Below, in pieces: positions 16,266-35,132 of a stretch of DNA of 64,000 nucleotides. A program made the position numbers and the translations under genes. The stretch lies in the NCBI RefSeq assembly GCF_003473485.1, contig NC_053046.1, positions 7,636,001-7,700,000 on the forward strand, read 5' to 3'. The notes beneath the pieces are model-generated. The model did not search any database, was not told where the DNA came from, and saw nothing but the letters and a program-made list of their open reading frames with translations. The stretch is from Medicago truncatula. Lineage: Eukaryota; Streptophyta; Magnoliopsida; Fabales; Fabaceae. Each line of letters starts with the position of its first letter. Within the stretch, counting starts at the first letter, position 1.

Positions 16266-17382
16266 TAGGATCCGTTGACACCAGGTGTCAACGGATTCGT
16301 TGACACCAAATCTTATCCATTTATTTATTTTGATCTAAAGGCTCGTATTAATTAACTTCAAATATTACGTGATCGCTACTTTACCCAATCTTTTTTACCC
16401 TCTTTCTTCATCACACCATTCAAGAGTCTCTCACTAATCTATCTCTCGGCCGACAGCTTTTTCCTTCTCTATAACATTCCAAATAAAAATTAACAATAGG
16501 AAAATAGTTTGAGATTTAAGTTTTTATTGACTGAAAGTTTGAGATATAAGTTGTTCACTAGTTTTGACCACATCCTCTTCTCCATTCAATATTCTTTTAC
16601 GGGTTTAAATTTGGGATTAAAATATTGAGAGAAAATTATGATTTATTTCACTAAACTCTATTTCAAACTTATGATTTATCAACAAATTGGAATCCCAAAT
16701 ACCCAAGAATCCTAGATTCACCACATTCCTCTCCCAATTGCGATCAGTTTCATAAATTGGCTTAAATTATGTTCATGAAATTATCCTTTGATTAAATTAT
16801 CCCTATCTCTTGTTATCCCACAATATTACTGAAAACAGCCAGATTTTATTGGTTGTTCAAGGAGTTATAAACCTAACAACATCTTTTGAGACATTTAATT
16901 AAAAAAGTGAATAAAAAAAGTACCAATTCATCTATATCTACTAAAGTGTTGATTTTATTATCACAAGATTCAAAAGGCAATCCAACATCATTGTGATCCT
17001 CTTTTCAACAAGTTTATTTCAATTATTCATCATAAAATAACCACCATGAATATGAATTTTACAATCATTTGTCATAAGCAACCATTTGAAAATCGATTAA
17101 AAAAAAACCTCCATTCTCATGGTAATTTGTCTGCTTGAAATAACTCCATTTAGCTTTATCAATACAATAAACTTGCACTTAATACTGCACTTAATATCAT
17201 AAAGAACGAGATTTTTTATTTTTACTAATCATAAAGTATGGGATTTGTTTACCAAAAAATGTAAAGAGCGAAATTAAAGTATACCAAAAGGGTTCACGAT
17301 TACTTGATTTGATTAATTATGAGTCATTGATTAAAACGAAATGGAAGGCTACGATTTGGTGTCAATGGATCTTATCTCTCTC
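16263..17382. mobile_element. Foldback element with GTTGACACC ends beside a TA microsatellite
   Basis: The right end (inverse of gataagatccattgacacc) matches the left end gataggatccgttgacacc, and the following aaat is shared. The left end also carries a 19-base palindrome, gttgacaccaggtgtcaac, so the terminus is present there three times in alternating orientation. It is about 1.1 kb, AT-rich and non-coding. A short TATATATA follows the right end. Confidence 0.7.
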
Positions 17383-17601
17383 TATATATATCATTCTTAT
17401 TTCAAATTAATGATGAAAAAATTAATTGGGGAAAAATTATTTAATTATATGAAACTTGAGATATATAAGGTGAAGAAGTTGAGATAATTTGGTAAAACTG
17501 AGTGAGAGTATGGGGGTATGACTTAGCATTGTATAAAATTACTTTGGACAACATAACTTAGCATCTTGGGCGACATCTTACAAAGCCTGGTTTCCTTTTA
17601 A

Positions 17602-18323
17602 GAATTTTACTCTTCATCCTGCATTTTTCACTCGTGTCCTGCAGCCATAGCAAAAATCCCCTTACGTTAGTTAACTAACGCATGTGTAAACTTTTATACA
17701 TACGTGACTTAAGTCACGCAGCATGAGTTAACTCACACAAGTTATAAACCCAATGTGGATTAACTCACGCTAGTTTACATATCATATGGTTTTCTGTTAT
17801 CTTACATAGAAGATCATCAGGAACTCAAAGAGAATGGTGCATTTAGTACTGGCTCTGGCAACCACAATTGATCACGACTCAACACATGGACCCAATTCAT
17901 GCTCATTAGATGCCTACATATCCAACTATGCTACAATAAAAGACAAGAAAATCTCAAGAATTTTAAACATGAATACGACCCATTAGATTTTTCATGCTAT
18001 GAAAAGTCAATTTGTTGTTCCATTCATAAACAATAAGAATCATTATTATTATTTTTGGGATACTTTATTACCACTCGTTATTTCATCTCACTTTCTGGAT
18101 GCTCATTTGGTGAAATTTCATAGGTATGTACGTATAAACTAGCGTGAATTAACTTATGTTGGGTTTATAACCTGCGTGAGTTAACTTATGCTGCGTGACT
18201 TAAGTCATGTTGTGTAAAATTAACTTATGTTTAATTTACACATGCGTTAGTTAACTAACGTAAGGGCATTTTTGACATGGCTGCAGGGCGCGAGTGAAAA
18301 GAGCAGGGTGAAGAGCATAATTC
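17602..18323. mobile_element. Long foldback element built of short palindromes (copy 1)
   Basis: A 722-bp element whose two arms (about 200 bp each) share, from each end inward, gaatt-n-t-r-ctcttca, a CACTCG..CCTGCAG block and then palindromic words. Perfect palindromes include cgttagttaactaacg (17665-17680 and again 18245-18260), cgtgacttaagtcacg (17703-17718) and tgagttaactca (17724-17735). The loop at about 17790-18115 is unrelated. No coding capacity. The same family is seen at 45337-46519 and, as a diverged fragment, at 18940-19110. Confidence 0.8.
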
Positions 18324-18939
18324 TTCTTTTAAAACTCCTTCGGCTTCTAAATTTAGCTTGAAGGTCTGCAATATTTTAATTTGCCAGAAATTGTTACCTA
18401 CACCTAATATTGATTTGTAGCGACACCCCTTCGTGATACATAAGAAATGATATTTACACAACCATTTTATAATAAGTTTTGAAATTTTTTCTCTCACATA
18501 CTCATATTGTGTCCATACCCTCTATTTGTTTCAAAAACTGTCACAATATAATTGTATAAATATCATTGCTTATATCTCATTCATAGGGTACTAACTAATT
18601 CTTTTCCAAAGGCATGCAAATGTTTTTTTTATTCATCCCCGCCCAAAAGAAAGCCATTATAATAATGGCAAGCACACGACCACTCACACATAGAGGTGTG
18701 ATAATAGTCCGATATGAAAAAATTCCAAAAAATGATGGATTTGGACATCAAAATTTGAATCTAAATTATAAGCAACCTCTCAATCCTGTTTGTATAAGCA
18801 AGAAATTCTTTTTTTTGAGGGAGTATAAGCAAGAAATTCTATTTAGTTAGATTCTTTTTTTTGGGCCCTATGCAGCATGTCTACTTGTACAGGCCTGTGG
18901 CCCAAAGCCTAAAAAAAACAGAAAATTGCTCTTCTCTCA
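18324..18939. other. Intergenic DNA, no gene seen
   Basis: No supported gene. A 19-base word (gtataagcaagaaattct) is directly repeated near 18792 and 18823. Confidence 0.45.
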
Positions 18940-19110
18940 ACAAAAAAAAACGCTCACTCCTATACAAACTGACAAAAATACTCTCCGTATGAGTTAACCA
19001 CGCATGTGTTAAACCTATCATGATTTAAGTCACGTTCGCTATCCACGTTAGTTACCTCACGCAGGTTATGACTCAGCGTGAGTTAATTCATGTAGGTTAT
19101 ATTTTAGCTT
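18940..19110. repeat. Partial, diverged arm of the palindromic foldback family
   Basis: Contains ttgctcttct, cgctcactc, gacaaaaata and then gagttaacca, gatttaagtcacg, cgttagttacctcacg and gcgtgagttaattca in the same order as an arm of 17602-18323. The other arm is missing. Confidence 0.6.
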
Positions 19111-19242
19111 ACCGAGCCTGAGTTAACTTATTATGAACATCGAAAAACAACTAAAATGCATGAATTGTCTAAAAAAACAATAATTACAACAAAAAATTAT
19201 TTATATATGACATGTTTAGTTCTTTAATGATATATTGTTTAA

Positions 19243-19818
19243 CTAATCATGGGCAAGATCTACGGTATCATGATCGACATTGTCAAGACTGCTATTTTTA
19301 AATTTCACAACATCTTCGACCTTATTATCGTCTTCAACCTTCTTATATTCTTTAACTTTTTTATAATCTTCATCATTTCCAAGGTCTTCACTTGCCACAA
19401 CATGTAGTGGATTCTCATCATTCTCAATTATCACATCGCCCTATGTGCGAGTGAGTTCAATATAACTAACTATTCTGAAAAATATACATAAACTCTCAGT
19501 TTAATGCATCATATTGACATCGTCATTCCCGTAGTCAATGCATGGGAGGTATTGGACACTTGTCCTTCATGTATACTTGCAGTACAGGTTATGATTCACA
19601 CAAGCAACGATAACATTAACTACAAACTAAAAACAGATAAAATTGTACTTGTGTAAAATGATTTTCGTCCACATATCTAAGGGGCATGAGTCGGTTACTT
19701 TCAGGTGGTGCACTGTGCAAAGGAAAAAATGTTTGAGATCCCATTTTTTATCAGTGGAACTATTGCATGCTTCCAATTTTGTCCAGTAAAAAATGTCGTG
19801 CCTGACATAATCAACCAT
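19243..19818 (-). pseudogene. Possible remnant of a coding region, function unknown
   Basis: Two open segments lie on the minus strand. One (19818-19627) encodes a peptide with FLCTVHHLKV and CPLDMW; the other (19434-19243) encodes a highly acidic/basic stretch rich in KKV and ED. No continuous frame or clear splice junction joins them. This could be a degraded transposon-associated or unknown gene. Weakly supported. Confidence 0.25.
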
Positions 19819-19849
19819 TTACCCTAAGAGCTCGGCTGACTCCATCAGG

Positions 19850-20832
19850 AGTCAAAGCGTTTGACATGTCTGAATCGTCTTTCAAACCATTACAACCGGA
19901 TATAACCCTCGTAGTTATTGTTTACGTTTAGTGTGAGATCAATATAGATAATGGAGTAATATTCAATGGATCATCTAAGTAGCTTAGAAATAACATGGGA
20001 AGGCATCTACGATATCTTAAAAAAGCCATGCATGAGCAAAGGCAATTGTTTCATGTTTGGGAAGTCACGTTGAACTGAAGGAGGATTATGAGGCTAATAA
20101 CTAAGACACACATTCTTAGCCTTCTATTATTTTGATGCAAAAAGTTAACACACTCAAACAAAGATGGTGAACATTAGTTCAACGTTCAAAATGATTCGTG
20201 TCGTCCAACACTATCCATTTTTTGTGCACCTCTTGTATTAATCTTCTTTTTTTGGAGGTGGACACGTTGAAATTATATACATGACAAATTTAGTTTCTAG
20301 AATCTGAAATCACAAAACTCGATTCAGATTTTAAATTTCAAACGGGATAAAATAATCAAGTATAAGACGTGAAAGATTTGTTGAGAAACGAAATTCACTT
20401 CATAAATTTTTGGTTCAAAGTCTCTATTTTTCTTTTCTCACGTTTAAAAAGTTTTTTTTTTTCCTTCACGAAAAGCATGTTTGGACGCAAAATATGTGTC
20501 TTTTTAGTAAGTTGAGAAAATTGTTTAACCTCTCAATGGTGGAGAAATGTCCATCCAACCATACAAAATGGAGTATAAAAAGCTGCTTAAACCATCATTA
20601 TTAACAACCATTAATTAATCAAAGTGAAATTATATACTCCTAGTGACGTGTTTCGAATTAAACCATCATTTCCCTTCCATTTTCCCGAAGCCACGATGCC
20701 AACCCTCCTCACAACATAAATAAAAAGAACGCACACACAAAAAAGAGTTTTGAATCACCACCCATTCACCAAAATCAAAACACAGAAAAACTAGCTCAAA
20801 GAAACATTTCATCAAACACCTTGTGTGCAAAA
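19850..20832. other. Intergenic DNA and SDH1 promoter region
   Basis: No gene recognised. A TATAAAA at 20574-20580 lies about 250 bp before the SDH1 start codon; whether it is used is unclear. Confidence 0.4.
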
Positions 20833-27880
<7,048 letters not shown>

Positions 27881-28349
27881 TATGATATAGTTACTTATCA
27901 ACGGCTCGGGCATATTGTTTCCACTTGTGCACAAGTGGGAAAAGACACAATAAAATGTCTTAGATATATGATTTTGATTTGATGATAATTGTTGCATTCG
28001 TCATCAATGTTAACGAATGTTCATAGCATCTTCAAATAATACTCTGTCTTTGCAGCAGAGAATAATAGCAAAACAATTTTTTCATCGGTTTGTATGTTGG
28101 TAAATTGTTACTTGTAGTTATTGTACACTGTATGTTCAGTTGCACATCTGATGTTCTATTCTAATTTTATTTATATATTGAAAAACATTTGATTTGTCTC
28201 ATTTCAAGTGGGGTCAATGTTTTTTTCCACAACCAAAATAGAAGTTACCAATTGAAAAGGTTAAAAGAGAATCGAAACAAATATATAATGAATTATCTAA
28301 ATTAATCTCATTCTTACCTTGAAATAATTTGACCATATATTATATAATG
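27881..28349. other. SDH1 3' flank
   Basis: Presumed 3' UTR and terminator. No other gene recognised. Confidence 0.5.
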
Positions 28350-28790
28350 AAGGCATTAGGATTTAAATTCAAATTAATCAGCTCAAAATTGAGTGGTTAG
28401 TATCGAAGGGAATTGAATTGACAAACTTGGTTGTAGGGCTCATCTCACTTACATTAGATATATATCTTACCTAGACTCATATATCTATGACTATCAGATA
28501 GTCCCTCAAACTCTGCAAACGTAGTTGATTATAGCAAAGGGGAAGCTATCATCTAGAAAATTTACAAAAGGAGGGTTATTAATTACATGTGGTGAAACCA
28601 CGACAATATTCTCATCGGTAGGATTCGAATCCAAATTAATCAGCTAAATTGGAGGGATTAGTATAAATTGAATTCAAAAATTTGGTTGCAATGCTCGTGT
28701 TTCCTCATTAGGCATATCTTTCTCAGACTCAATATGTTCGTGACTATCGAATACTTCCTCATACTATTATGCATACGTAACAAGGTACAG
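28350..28790. repeat. Diverged tandem duplication, two units about 268 bp apart
   Basis: Unit 1 (about 28350-28530) and unit 2 (about 28618-28790) share in order aggattyaaat, aaattaatcagct, gagtggttagtat / gagggattagtat, aaytttggttg, gactca, tatgactatc / gtgactatcga and tactcata-like words. They differ at many positions. Non-coding. Confidence 0.55.
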
Positions 28791-29237
28791 TTGGCTACTT
28801 TGGCTATTCAATTTGAAATAAGGTTGTTCGGCATTTTTTTGTCATATGTTCCTCTCAATTAAAAATAAGATAAATTCTTAACTGCGTTGAAATTTGGTTA
28901 GATATACATATTTGTATGCAAAAATCATTCAAAATTTAAATTTATTTTAAAATAAATTAATATAAACATGGCACGAGATTGAATAATAGAATGATGGATC
29001 AAACTCAACCAAACTAATCTTATACAAATATTGGAGTGTTCACCTAAAATCTTATACAAATAAAAGACAATAAAAAATGATATTTCTTATATAAACCTGC
29101 ATTTGTCAGGTCACATACTCATTATATATCACTTTGAAAGTACTATCGATAGATTTTCCTCTTTTCGAAAAAGGTTTTCCCTTTCGAAGGAGAAAAAAAA
29201 ACGAGTAAACATTGACTATATATTATTTCTTGTGTTC

Positions 29238-29374
29238 GTTTTTTTTTTTTTTAAGTAGCCTTGTGGCTAAAATTCACCTTATAAGGTGAATAAGTGAGGT
29301 GTCCAAAATTTGAACTCCAACCTCTGCATATAATAATGCATTGTCCTACCAACTAAGCTATGCTCACGGGATAG
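29238..29374 (-). mobile_element. tRNA-derived SINE with target-site duplication
   Basis: On the minus strand: cccgtgagcatagcttagttggtagg (box A region), a box B-like gttcaaattt, the palindromic ttcaccttataaggtgaa, gccacaaggctac and a poly-A tail (the T run 29239-29252). Flanked by direct repeats CTTGTGTTC at 29229-29237 and 29375-29383. This is the best-preserved copy of this family in the window. Confidence 0.8.
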
Positions 29375-29862
29375 CTTGTGTTCATTTCTATAATCATCAA
29401 AGTGAAAGCCTTTTGAGAAAAGAAAAAAAAACCAAAAGAGTGTTTAACCACCGTTTATATTGGTAAGACTGTAATAACAATTTTTGTATTGCCATTCACT
29501 TACGAATAAGATATTCTTGTTGCTCCATTGTTATTATTATAGTGTGGAAGTATGATCCTGGATAATCATACGTTGACGTCATTTGTTCATCAAGAAACAA
29601 CTCTATTATTTGGTGCAAAAATTCGGCAGCCTCTTAAAGTGGATTTTCTACTGAAGTATTGATTATTAAATCGGTAACATAATACTTGTACATTTTTTTT
29701 TTTTTTAAGGAAACATAATACTTATACATAATTGTCCATATTATCACTCTGAGTAAAAATTATAAACCAAGAAGGAAAAACTAAACGACGATGACTATTA
29801 AAAAGAAACTCTAACTGCAAATACATGTGTTTATTGCATAAACCACTACACACAAGAAAAAC

Positions 29863-30833
29863 CTAAGCATTGGCGCTGCTCTGGTGCCTAGCTTTTTCCT
29901 TCTCTTTCACCTCGCTTCCCTGTGTCTTGTCATAATCTTCATGCACAAAAACAAACAAGTCTTAATTAGGCTTAATAATTAATTTCCATGACCTCTACAA
30001 AAGTAATAAGAAAATGACGGTGTAAAATGTTTTAAACGTAAGGAAAAAAACTAGTTGTCCATGTATGATCATAAGCAAATTAACTAATTATAACCTGGGT
30101 GATTTTCATGGACGGACTTATCTTTCTGAAGGGATTGGTTTCCACCATATATCCCTCCAAATCCTTCTTCATCAGACCTTGTAGCATACCCTTCTCCAAA
30201 GGAATGAGACATCACATCCCTTCACAATATTAATCCATCTCAGAACACATAAATTGAAAGAAAAAAAAATTAAAAAGTAAAATTTATTACAAAAACTAAA
30301 GATAAAAAATGAAATTTAACTCTAAATTAAAAGGCATATTTAATTTTTTTTTGTCCTCTAAGTTTTCATTGTTAATTTATTTGTCTTAGTAATGAAAAAA
30401 AAATGAACATATGAATCTAAATTGGCTCCTTCGATTAAAAATAACACATCAATTAATTTATTTATCGTTGATGCCTAGCACAAATAGTTAGTGCATGTTG
30501 TAAATCATGATAGCGAATTTGTTTTTTTTTTTTTTTTTAATAAGAGAAATTGAAGAAGTTAAAAACAAACACGATAAAACCATTCCCTAATAGGATAGTA
30601 AACTGATAAATCAATCACATGAAGATTATAAATTACGTGATTTGAGCTCACCCATGTTCAGTAGTTTCCTTTTTCTCACTACTAGACTTTTGTTGAGCCT
30701 TGTCCATCTTATGTGCAGAATCAGCTTTGGAGCAAAATCTAACGGTGGAAGTTTCCCGACAAAGGTTTGAAGAGAGTGAACGTGGAAATGAAGTTTGTGG
30801 AGAGGTTAAAACAGTCTTTATTGTATGAAGCAT
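29863..30833 (-). CDS. Small hydrophilic protein, probable organelle targeting, LEA-like composition
   Basis: Three minus-strand exons, 30833-30652, 30219-30095 and 29936-29863, with GT-AG introns, join to 126 residues. The first about 35 residues are basic and Ser/Thr-rich without acids (MLHTIKTVLTSPQTSFPRSL..), like a mitochondrial or plastid presequence. The rest is very hydrophilic, rich in K, E, S and G, with AHKMDKAQQ, HSFGEGYATRSDEEGFGG and a charged C-terminal EVKEKEKARH. There are no membrane segments. The composition resembles late-embryogenesis/seed-maturation proteins, but I cannot name the family. A strong ABRE-type TACGTGGC lies about 510 bp upstream. The exon structure is well supported because all three phases fit and open frames end exactly at splice sites. 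Confidence 0.7.
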
Positions 30834-31089
30834 CTTTTTCTATGTTAAGATGTTGCAAACTTATAGCTAGAGTCAGATAGATCACTGGGACTCCTCCAAT
30901 ATCGCTAAGGAAACAACAGAGGTTAATTAGGATCTGTAATAATACAACAACTTATTGACATCCTATTCCACGGGTCGCTTGTTAACATGCTTAGGACAAT
31001 CTAGTACATGTCTATGTGACTCGTGTCCTTCTCATAAAACCGTGCGTGTCACACATCAAGCCTATTGAACATAAAATAATAAGTAATTG
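30834..31089. promoter_or_regulatory. Promoter region of the small hydrophilic protein gene
   Basis: Immediately upstream of the minus-strand gene. No clear TATA box stands out by eye. A CACGC-containing word occurs near 31030-31040. Confidence 0.3.
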
Positions 31090-31265
31090 AAGAATGCTAA
31101 CAACATTCTCTTTTTAATATTGGTGTACTCTAATCGAATGAAATTTATATGTCTTATATTTTAAAAGTAAGTCTTGTATAAACGGTGTGACCTATAAATG
31201 GTAAGATCCACAAAGAATTCACTCAATAAACAAAATAAATATTTGAGAGAGTGTTGTTAGCTCTT
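31090..31265. mobile_element. MITE upstream of the small hydrophilic protein gene
   Basis: The left end aagaatgctaacaacattctc and the right end gagtgttgttagctctt are inverted copies, about 176 bp in total and non-coding. Confidence 0.65.
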
Positions 31266-31340
31266 CTTATCTATTTATTTATTCATTCAATTCAACCTTG
31301 AAGACACGTTTATGCTTGTGTTGGAGCAACCCAACCATTG

Positions 31341-31348
31341 CCACGTAC
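31341..31348 (-). promoter_or_regulatory. ABRE-like G-box element
   Basis: On the minus strand the site reads AGTACGTGGCAA, with the strong ABRE core ACGTGGC. It lies about 510 bp before the start of the LEA-like gene and beyond a MITE. A role in ABA or seed expression is inference. Confidence 0.35.
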
Positions 31349-32214
31349 TTGTCTCGAAGGGATGAGATCAAAGTTTAGTGCTGGTGGGTCTCTGATCTAT
31401 ACAACCAATTCAGTCTAGTGCACTCCATCTCTTACTTTTCCCCCTCTCCAATATCTCAAAGTTTTGTTGATACGGACCCAAACATTTGTGTTCTATACAA
31501 TCCTGTACGGACACTTATAATTTCTTATCTCTCCCAAAATAACTTTAATTATTTATTAGCAAAATATTATAAAAGTTGATATTTTGAATATATTTATCGA
31601 GATAAATTCAACAATATTTTATATATTATCGTCTTTTTTATATATTAATAGAACAATATGACTAAAATATATTGTTTAAATAGTACGCGGAATTAAATAA
31701 GATCAGCTATTTTGAGAACAAAGAAGTAATATTTATTCAACATCAATTTTTATTTATTTTTTAAAGAATTCAACATCAACATCAATTCTTCTCTATCTAT
31801 ATTTTTAACGTATCACATCCAAAACATTACCCTTCCTATTTTTCTTCTCTCAAAATATACAGTTTGTATATATAGATGTCCAAATCACATTTTTCTTTAC
31901 TACAATGTCTTCCCCTTTCATACCAGTTCCATTTGCGCTGCATATGAAGTTTAGCAGTAGATATCCACTAATACAAATACTCTTGTTATTTCACGAATTT
32001 GTTATAAATATCCTTGTTATGTTAAGCGTTTGCAAAATATCTTGATTAATTTAAAAAAATCTAAATTATTATCTAATTGATACAATTGAAATTAGATAAC
32101 ATAAGTGCAGATAAAAGTTATAATATGTGACAATTATTTTGTTTGAGAAAAATCTAGGCCTGATGGAATAAAAATTAGTTACAAATATTAGTATTTTTTT
32201 TATCTATTTTTTTA
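31349..32214. other. Intergenic DNA, no gene seen
   Basis: AT-rich; no gene, RNA or clear repeat recognised. Confidence 0.45.
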
Positions 32215-32720
32215 TACTCCCCTTCAAGAGCTAGTAAATAAATATCAATCATTTCAAGTTTATAAGTAAAGTTGAATGGTTCTATTGATAAACTCTTTGT
32301 TAACAGATCAGTCAGCTGATATTCACAAGAAATTTAGATTGTAGTTATCAATCCAATATTTAGCTTCTCTTTGATAAAATGACAATTTATCTCAATGCAT
32401 TTTATCTTGTCATGCTGAACAAGATTATGACCAATGTTTTGATAGCTGATTTAGTGTCATAAAACATATTCATAGGATTGTCACATTGTACCTTCAAACC
32501 TTCTAGTACAAGTTTCATCCCCAATAAATTATAAAAAATCAAAAGTCATAACTTTAAATTTTGCTTCAACACTTGGTCTAGCCACTGTATTTTATTTCTT
32601 ACTCCTCTAAGTAACAAAGTTTTCACACACAAAGATACAATACCCAAAAGATATTTCATCTTTTAAATAGGAGTCATCTCTTCGGATTGACTTTGAGATA
32701 GAACACAATCTACTACTTTC
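32215..32720 (-). pseudogene. Decayed Ty1/copia pol (reverse transcriptase C-terminus / RNase H)
   Basis: Read on the minus strand with stops ignored, it gives IQWLDQ, VQCDNPMNMFYDTKSAI and a segment matching the usual copia order (LTDLFTKSL-like) up to a putative polypurine tract, ttgaaggggagtat, at about 32213-32226. Many stops are present, so it is non-functional. The upstream pol domains are absent. Confidence 0.65.
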
Positions 32721-32739
32721 AAATTAGTAGAATTACAAG

Positions 32740-33095
32740 TTTTGTATTTCATTGGCAATTTATAAATGAGTTAATAATTAGTAATTGATGAATCATTGTG
32801 TTAGAAATATATAAATTTTGCTAGTTTAGTCACTGGTTATGAGTTAGTAAGAAATAAGTTTCTCAATTAGTTAGTATATATAATTGAGTTTTATAAATAG
32901 AAAGATTGTACACACAATTCACTTTTTCTCAAAGAAACATTCACAACAACCACCGACCGCTCACAACAATTTTATGTTCTTAATTTTGGATCAATGGATA
33001 ATGACTTTGTCATCAAGATTGGGAAAATCACTTGCATTCTCGTGTCCGTCTTTCCGTTTCTTTTATTGCATTAACGTTTAAAAATTATTAACAAT
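32740..33095 (+). repeat. Possible solo copia-type LTR
   Basis: Contains ttagttagtatatata, a TATA-like ttataaatag and a downstream ttgtacacacaattcactttttctc, typical of copia LTR promoter/leader composition. TG..CA ends and target duplication could not be fixed. Confidence 0.3.
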
Positions 33096-34079
33096 ATTTT
33101 TCTATGAAATTTTAATTTTGATTAAAAGTAAAAATATAAATATTTTTTGCTTTTAAATTATAACAAATCAAACTAATCAGGATTATCTATTTCGATGAAA
33201 CCAACAATATAACAAAAAAAAATAATATAAATTCTTTTTTTTAATGACACCAACAACAATCTTTATTATAGAAAAAGTTGTTGTTTAAGGGTATGATTGG
33301 GATAATAAAAAAGTAAGTATAGATACATTCATCTAATTTGTTACACTTTTTTAAACGATAAAAGAAAAAACTTAACATTTGTGTTTGTTACATTTTTATT
33401 TTAATATTTAAATTTATTCTTATCTATTTGTTACATTGATAAGAAAAAGACCAGAGGTTTTTGATGTTTCAGAAAATAGAGGGGATGTTAGGTCCATTTA
33501 GATAGAACTCAAGAGAGGTTGTTGTACTTTTCCCTAATATGTACCATTCACAAAAACTTTTATGAAATATATCAGTGCCAAAATCAATACAAATGTCACC
33601 AAGTAACATGAGTTGTGAGAGAACCCAAAAAATTACATGTAGTGTTTGGTTCTATATCCAGCTCAAGTGGGTCTATATAAGTACACCTTGTTCAAACCAG
33701 TAAATACATGTCAATTAGAAGTAAAGCAGCAACATACAACAACATCATAACTTTGTAACTATTTGCTGCAACATAAATAAGCTGATTTATCATGCGACTG
33801 TTCTCTTTTAGGGGTGGTCCTTTAGTACATCTTATACTTAAAAGGTTTCATTGTCCGTATTAATGTATTACATTTTGATGTTTTCAAAAAAAAAAAAAAA
33901 ACATGTGAGTTTCATTAAAATCTAATTTTCTCACACTAATCACAATACCCGTTAATCGCACGTAAAGATTTTAAGCTAGTTGATCAAATTCACACATGTA
34001 AGAACACAACAACAAAAAGGAAAAATCAATCGGGGTTTCAATTATCATTCTATTGCATGCCAATTTCTAATTGCTAATT
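33096..34079. other. Intergenic DNA, no gene seen
   Basis: AT-rich; no gene, RNA or clear repeat recognised. Confidence 0.45.
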
Positions 34080-34880
34080 CCAATTTCCTTTTATTATAAT
34101 TAGAACCTAATGATAGAGATTTGACAAGTGAACCAAAACTATCGAAGTAATAAATAAATTCGTATTCACGAGGACCGTTGTTAATTTCTACTCAACAATT
34201 TCTTTATCAAAAAGGATGTATAAATTTATATTGATTGCCCTAGGCAGTTGAGTTGTTTTGTAACATAAACGTAAATAAAACAATAAAAGTTGCTTTTAAG
34301 AATATTAGAGAGAAGTATGGTTAAGACATTTGAATCCTACGAAGTTCTTCTATGGTAATTTGCACTCCTAATTCAATCAATGATTATCTAGTTTAAAGAT
34401 AGATTAACAAGGTAATTCTACTCAATCTCTTTACCTAGAATTCTCCCCGCAAGTGACAACCCCTTAATCTCTTGAGTGAATTCGAAATCGCTGGAGGTTT
34501 TAATAGAAGGTTAATCCCTATGTCATAACCTAAATAACCTAATAATGATCTATCTCTAGCTTGATTTTTTAGGTTAAACTTATTACCTAGTTCTGAGTCA
34601 AAAGCGGTTAGTGGTTATTCAATCTCTAAGATCAATTTGCATATTCATAAAGTTAGGGTTAGTAGTCGATGATAAACATACAAAAAACATTAAACATAAA
34701 GTAACATGAATAAAGACTAGACTTTCATTGATATTAGTTCAACAAATTAGGGTTCCATAAAATTACATCAAATTCATCTCGAGCTTAACCACAAGAGAAT
34801 TTAGTTACACATGATAATAAAATTAAGCAACATGAAAAGAGAAGAAATTACAAACAAGATGTTTGGCTCGTAAGCTTTCC
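34080..34880 (-). mobile_element. Non-coding LTR-retroelement-like repeat (minus orientation)
   Basis: The reverse complement shares with 8896-9637, in order: attagggttactagt-type leader, the ctagataatcattgattgaatt block, tgcctagggca / tgcctcgggca, tacacatcct / tatacatcct, and cctcgtgaatacgaa followed by attacttcgat. It is a diverged second copy. No open frame. Confidence 0.45.
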
Positions 34881-35129
34881 TTCGATTCATGCAGCCTTCT
34901 CATACTCGGCGTGGAACGTTTCCTCCTTTAACTCCAAAACCTCCAAAACGTGAATCCCCTTTGTCTCCAAAAGTGAATGCCTCTTTTGTACTGTCCGCCG
35001 CTCTTTATGCAAAACCTTCTTCTTCTTCTTTTTTCTCTCGGGTCAACCAAAAGAAACTTGGGTCAAAAGGCCCACTTTTATTTTCTAATTCCCTGGCACA
35101 TGTATTACGCGTGCTTTTTAGCTTATAGC
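34881..35129. other. Intergenic sequence with a chance open frame
   Basis: An open stretch of about 80 codons (34889-35128) adjoins the retroelement-like repeat and has no recognisable domain or splice context. Probably part of the repeat. Confidence 0.35.
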
Positions 35130-35132
35130 TTA

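Noticed and set aside
34889..35128. An 80-codon plus-strand open frame
   Set aside because: No domain, no splice or promoter context, and adjacent to a non-coding repeat.
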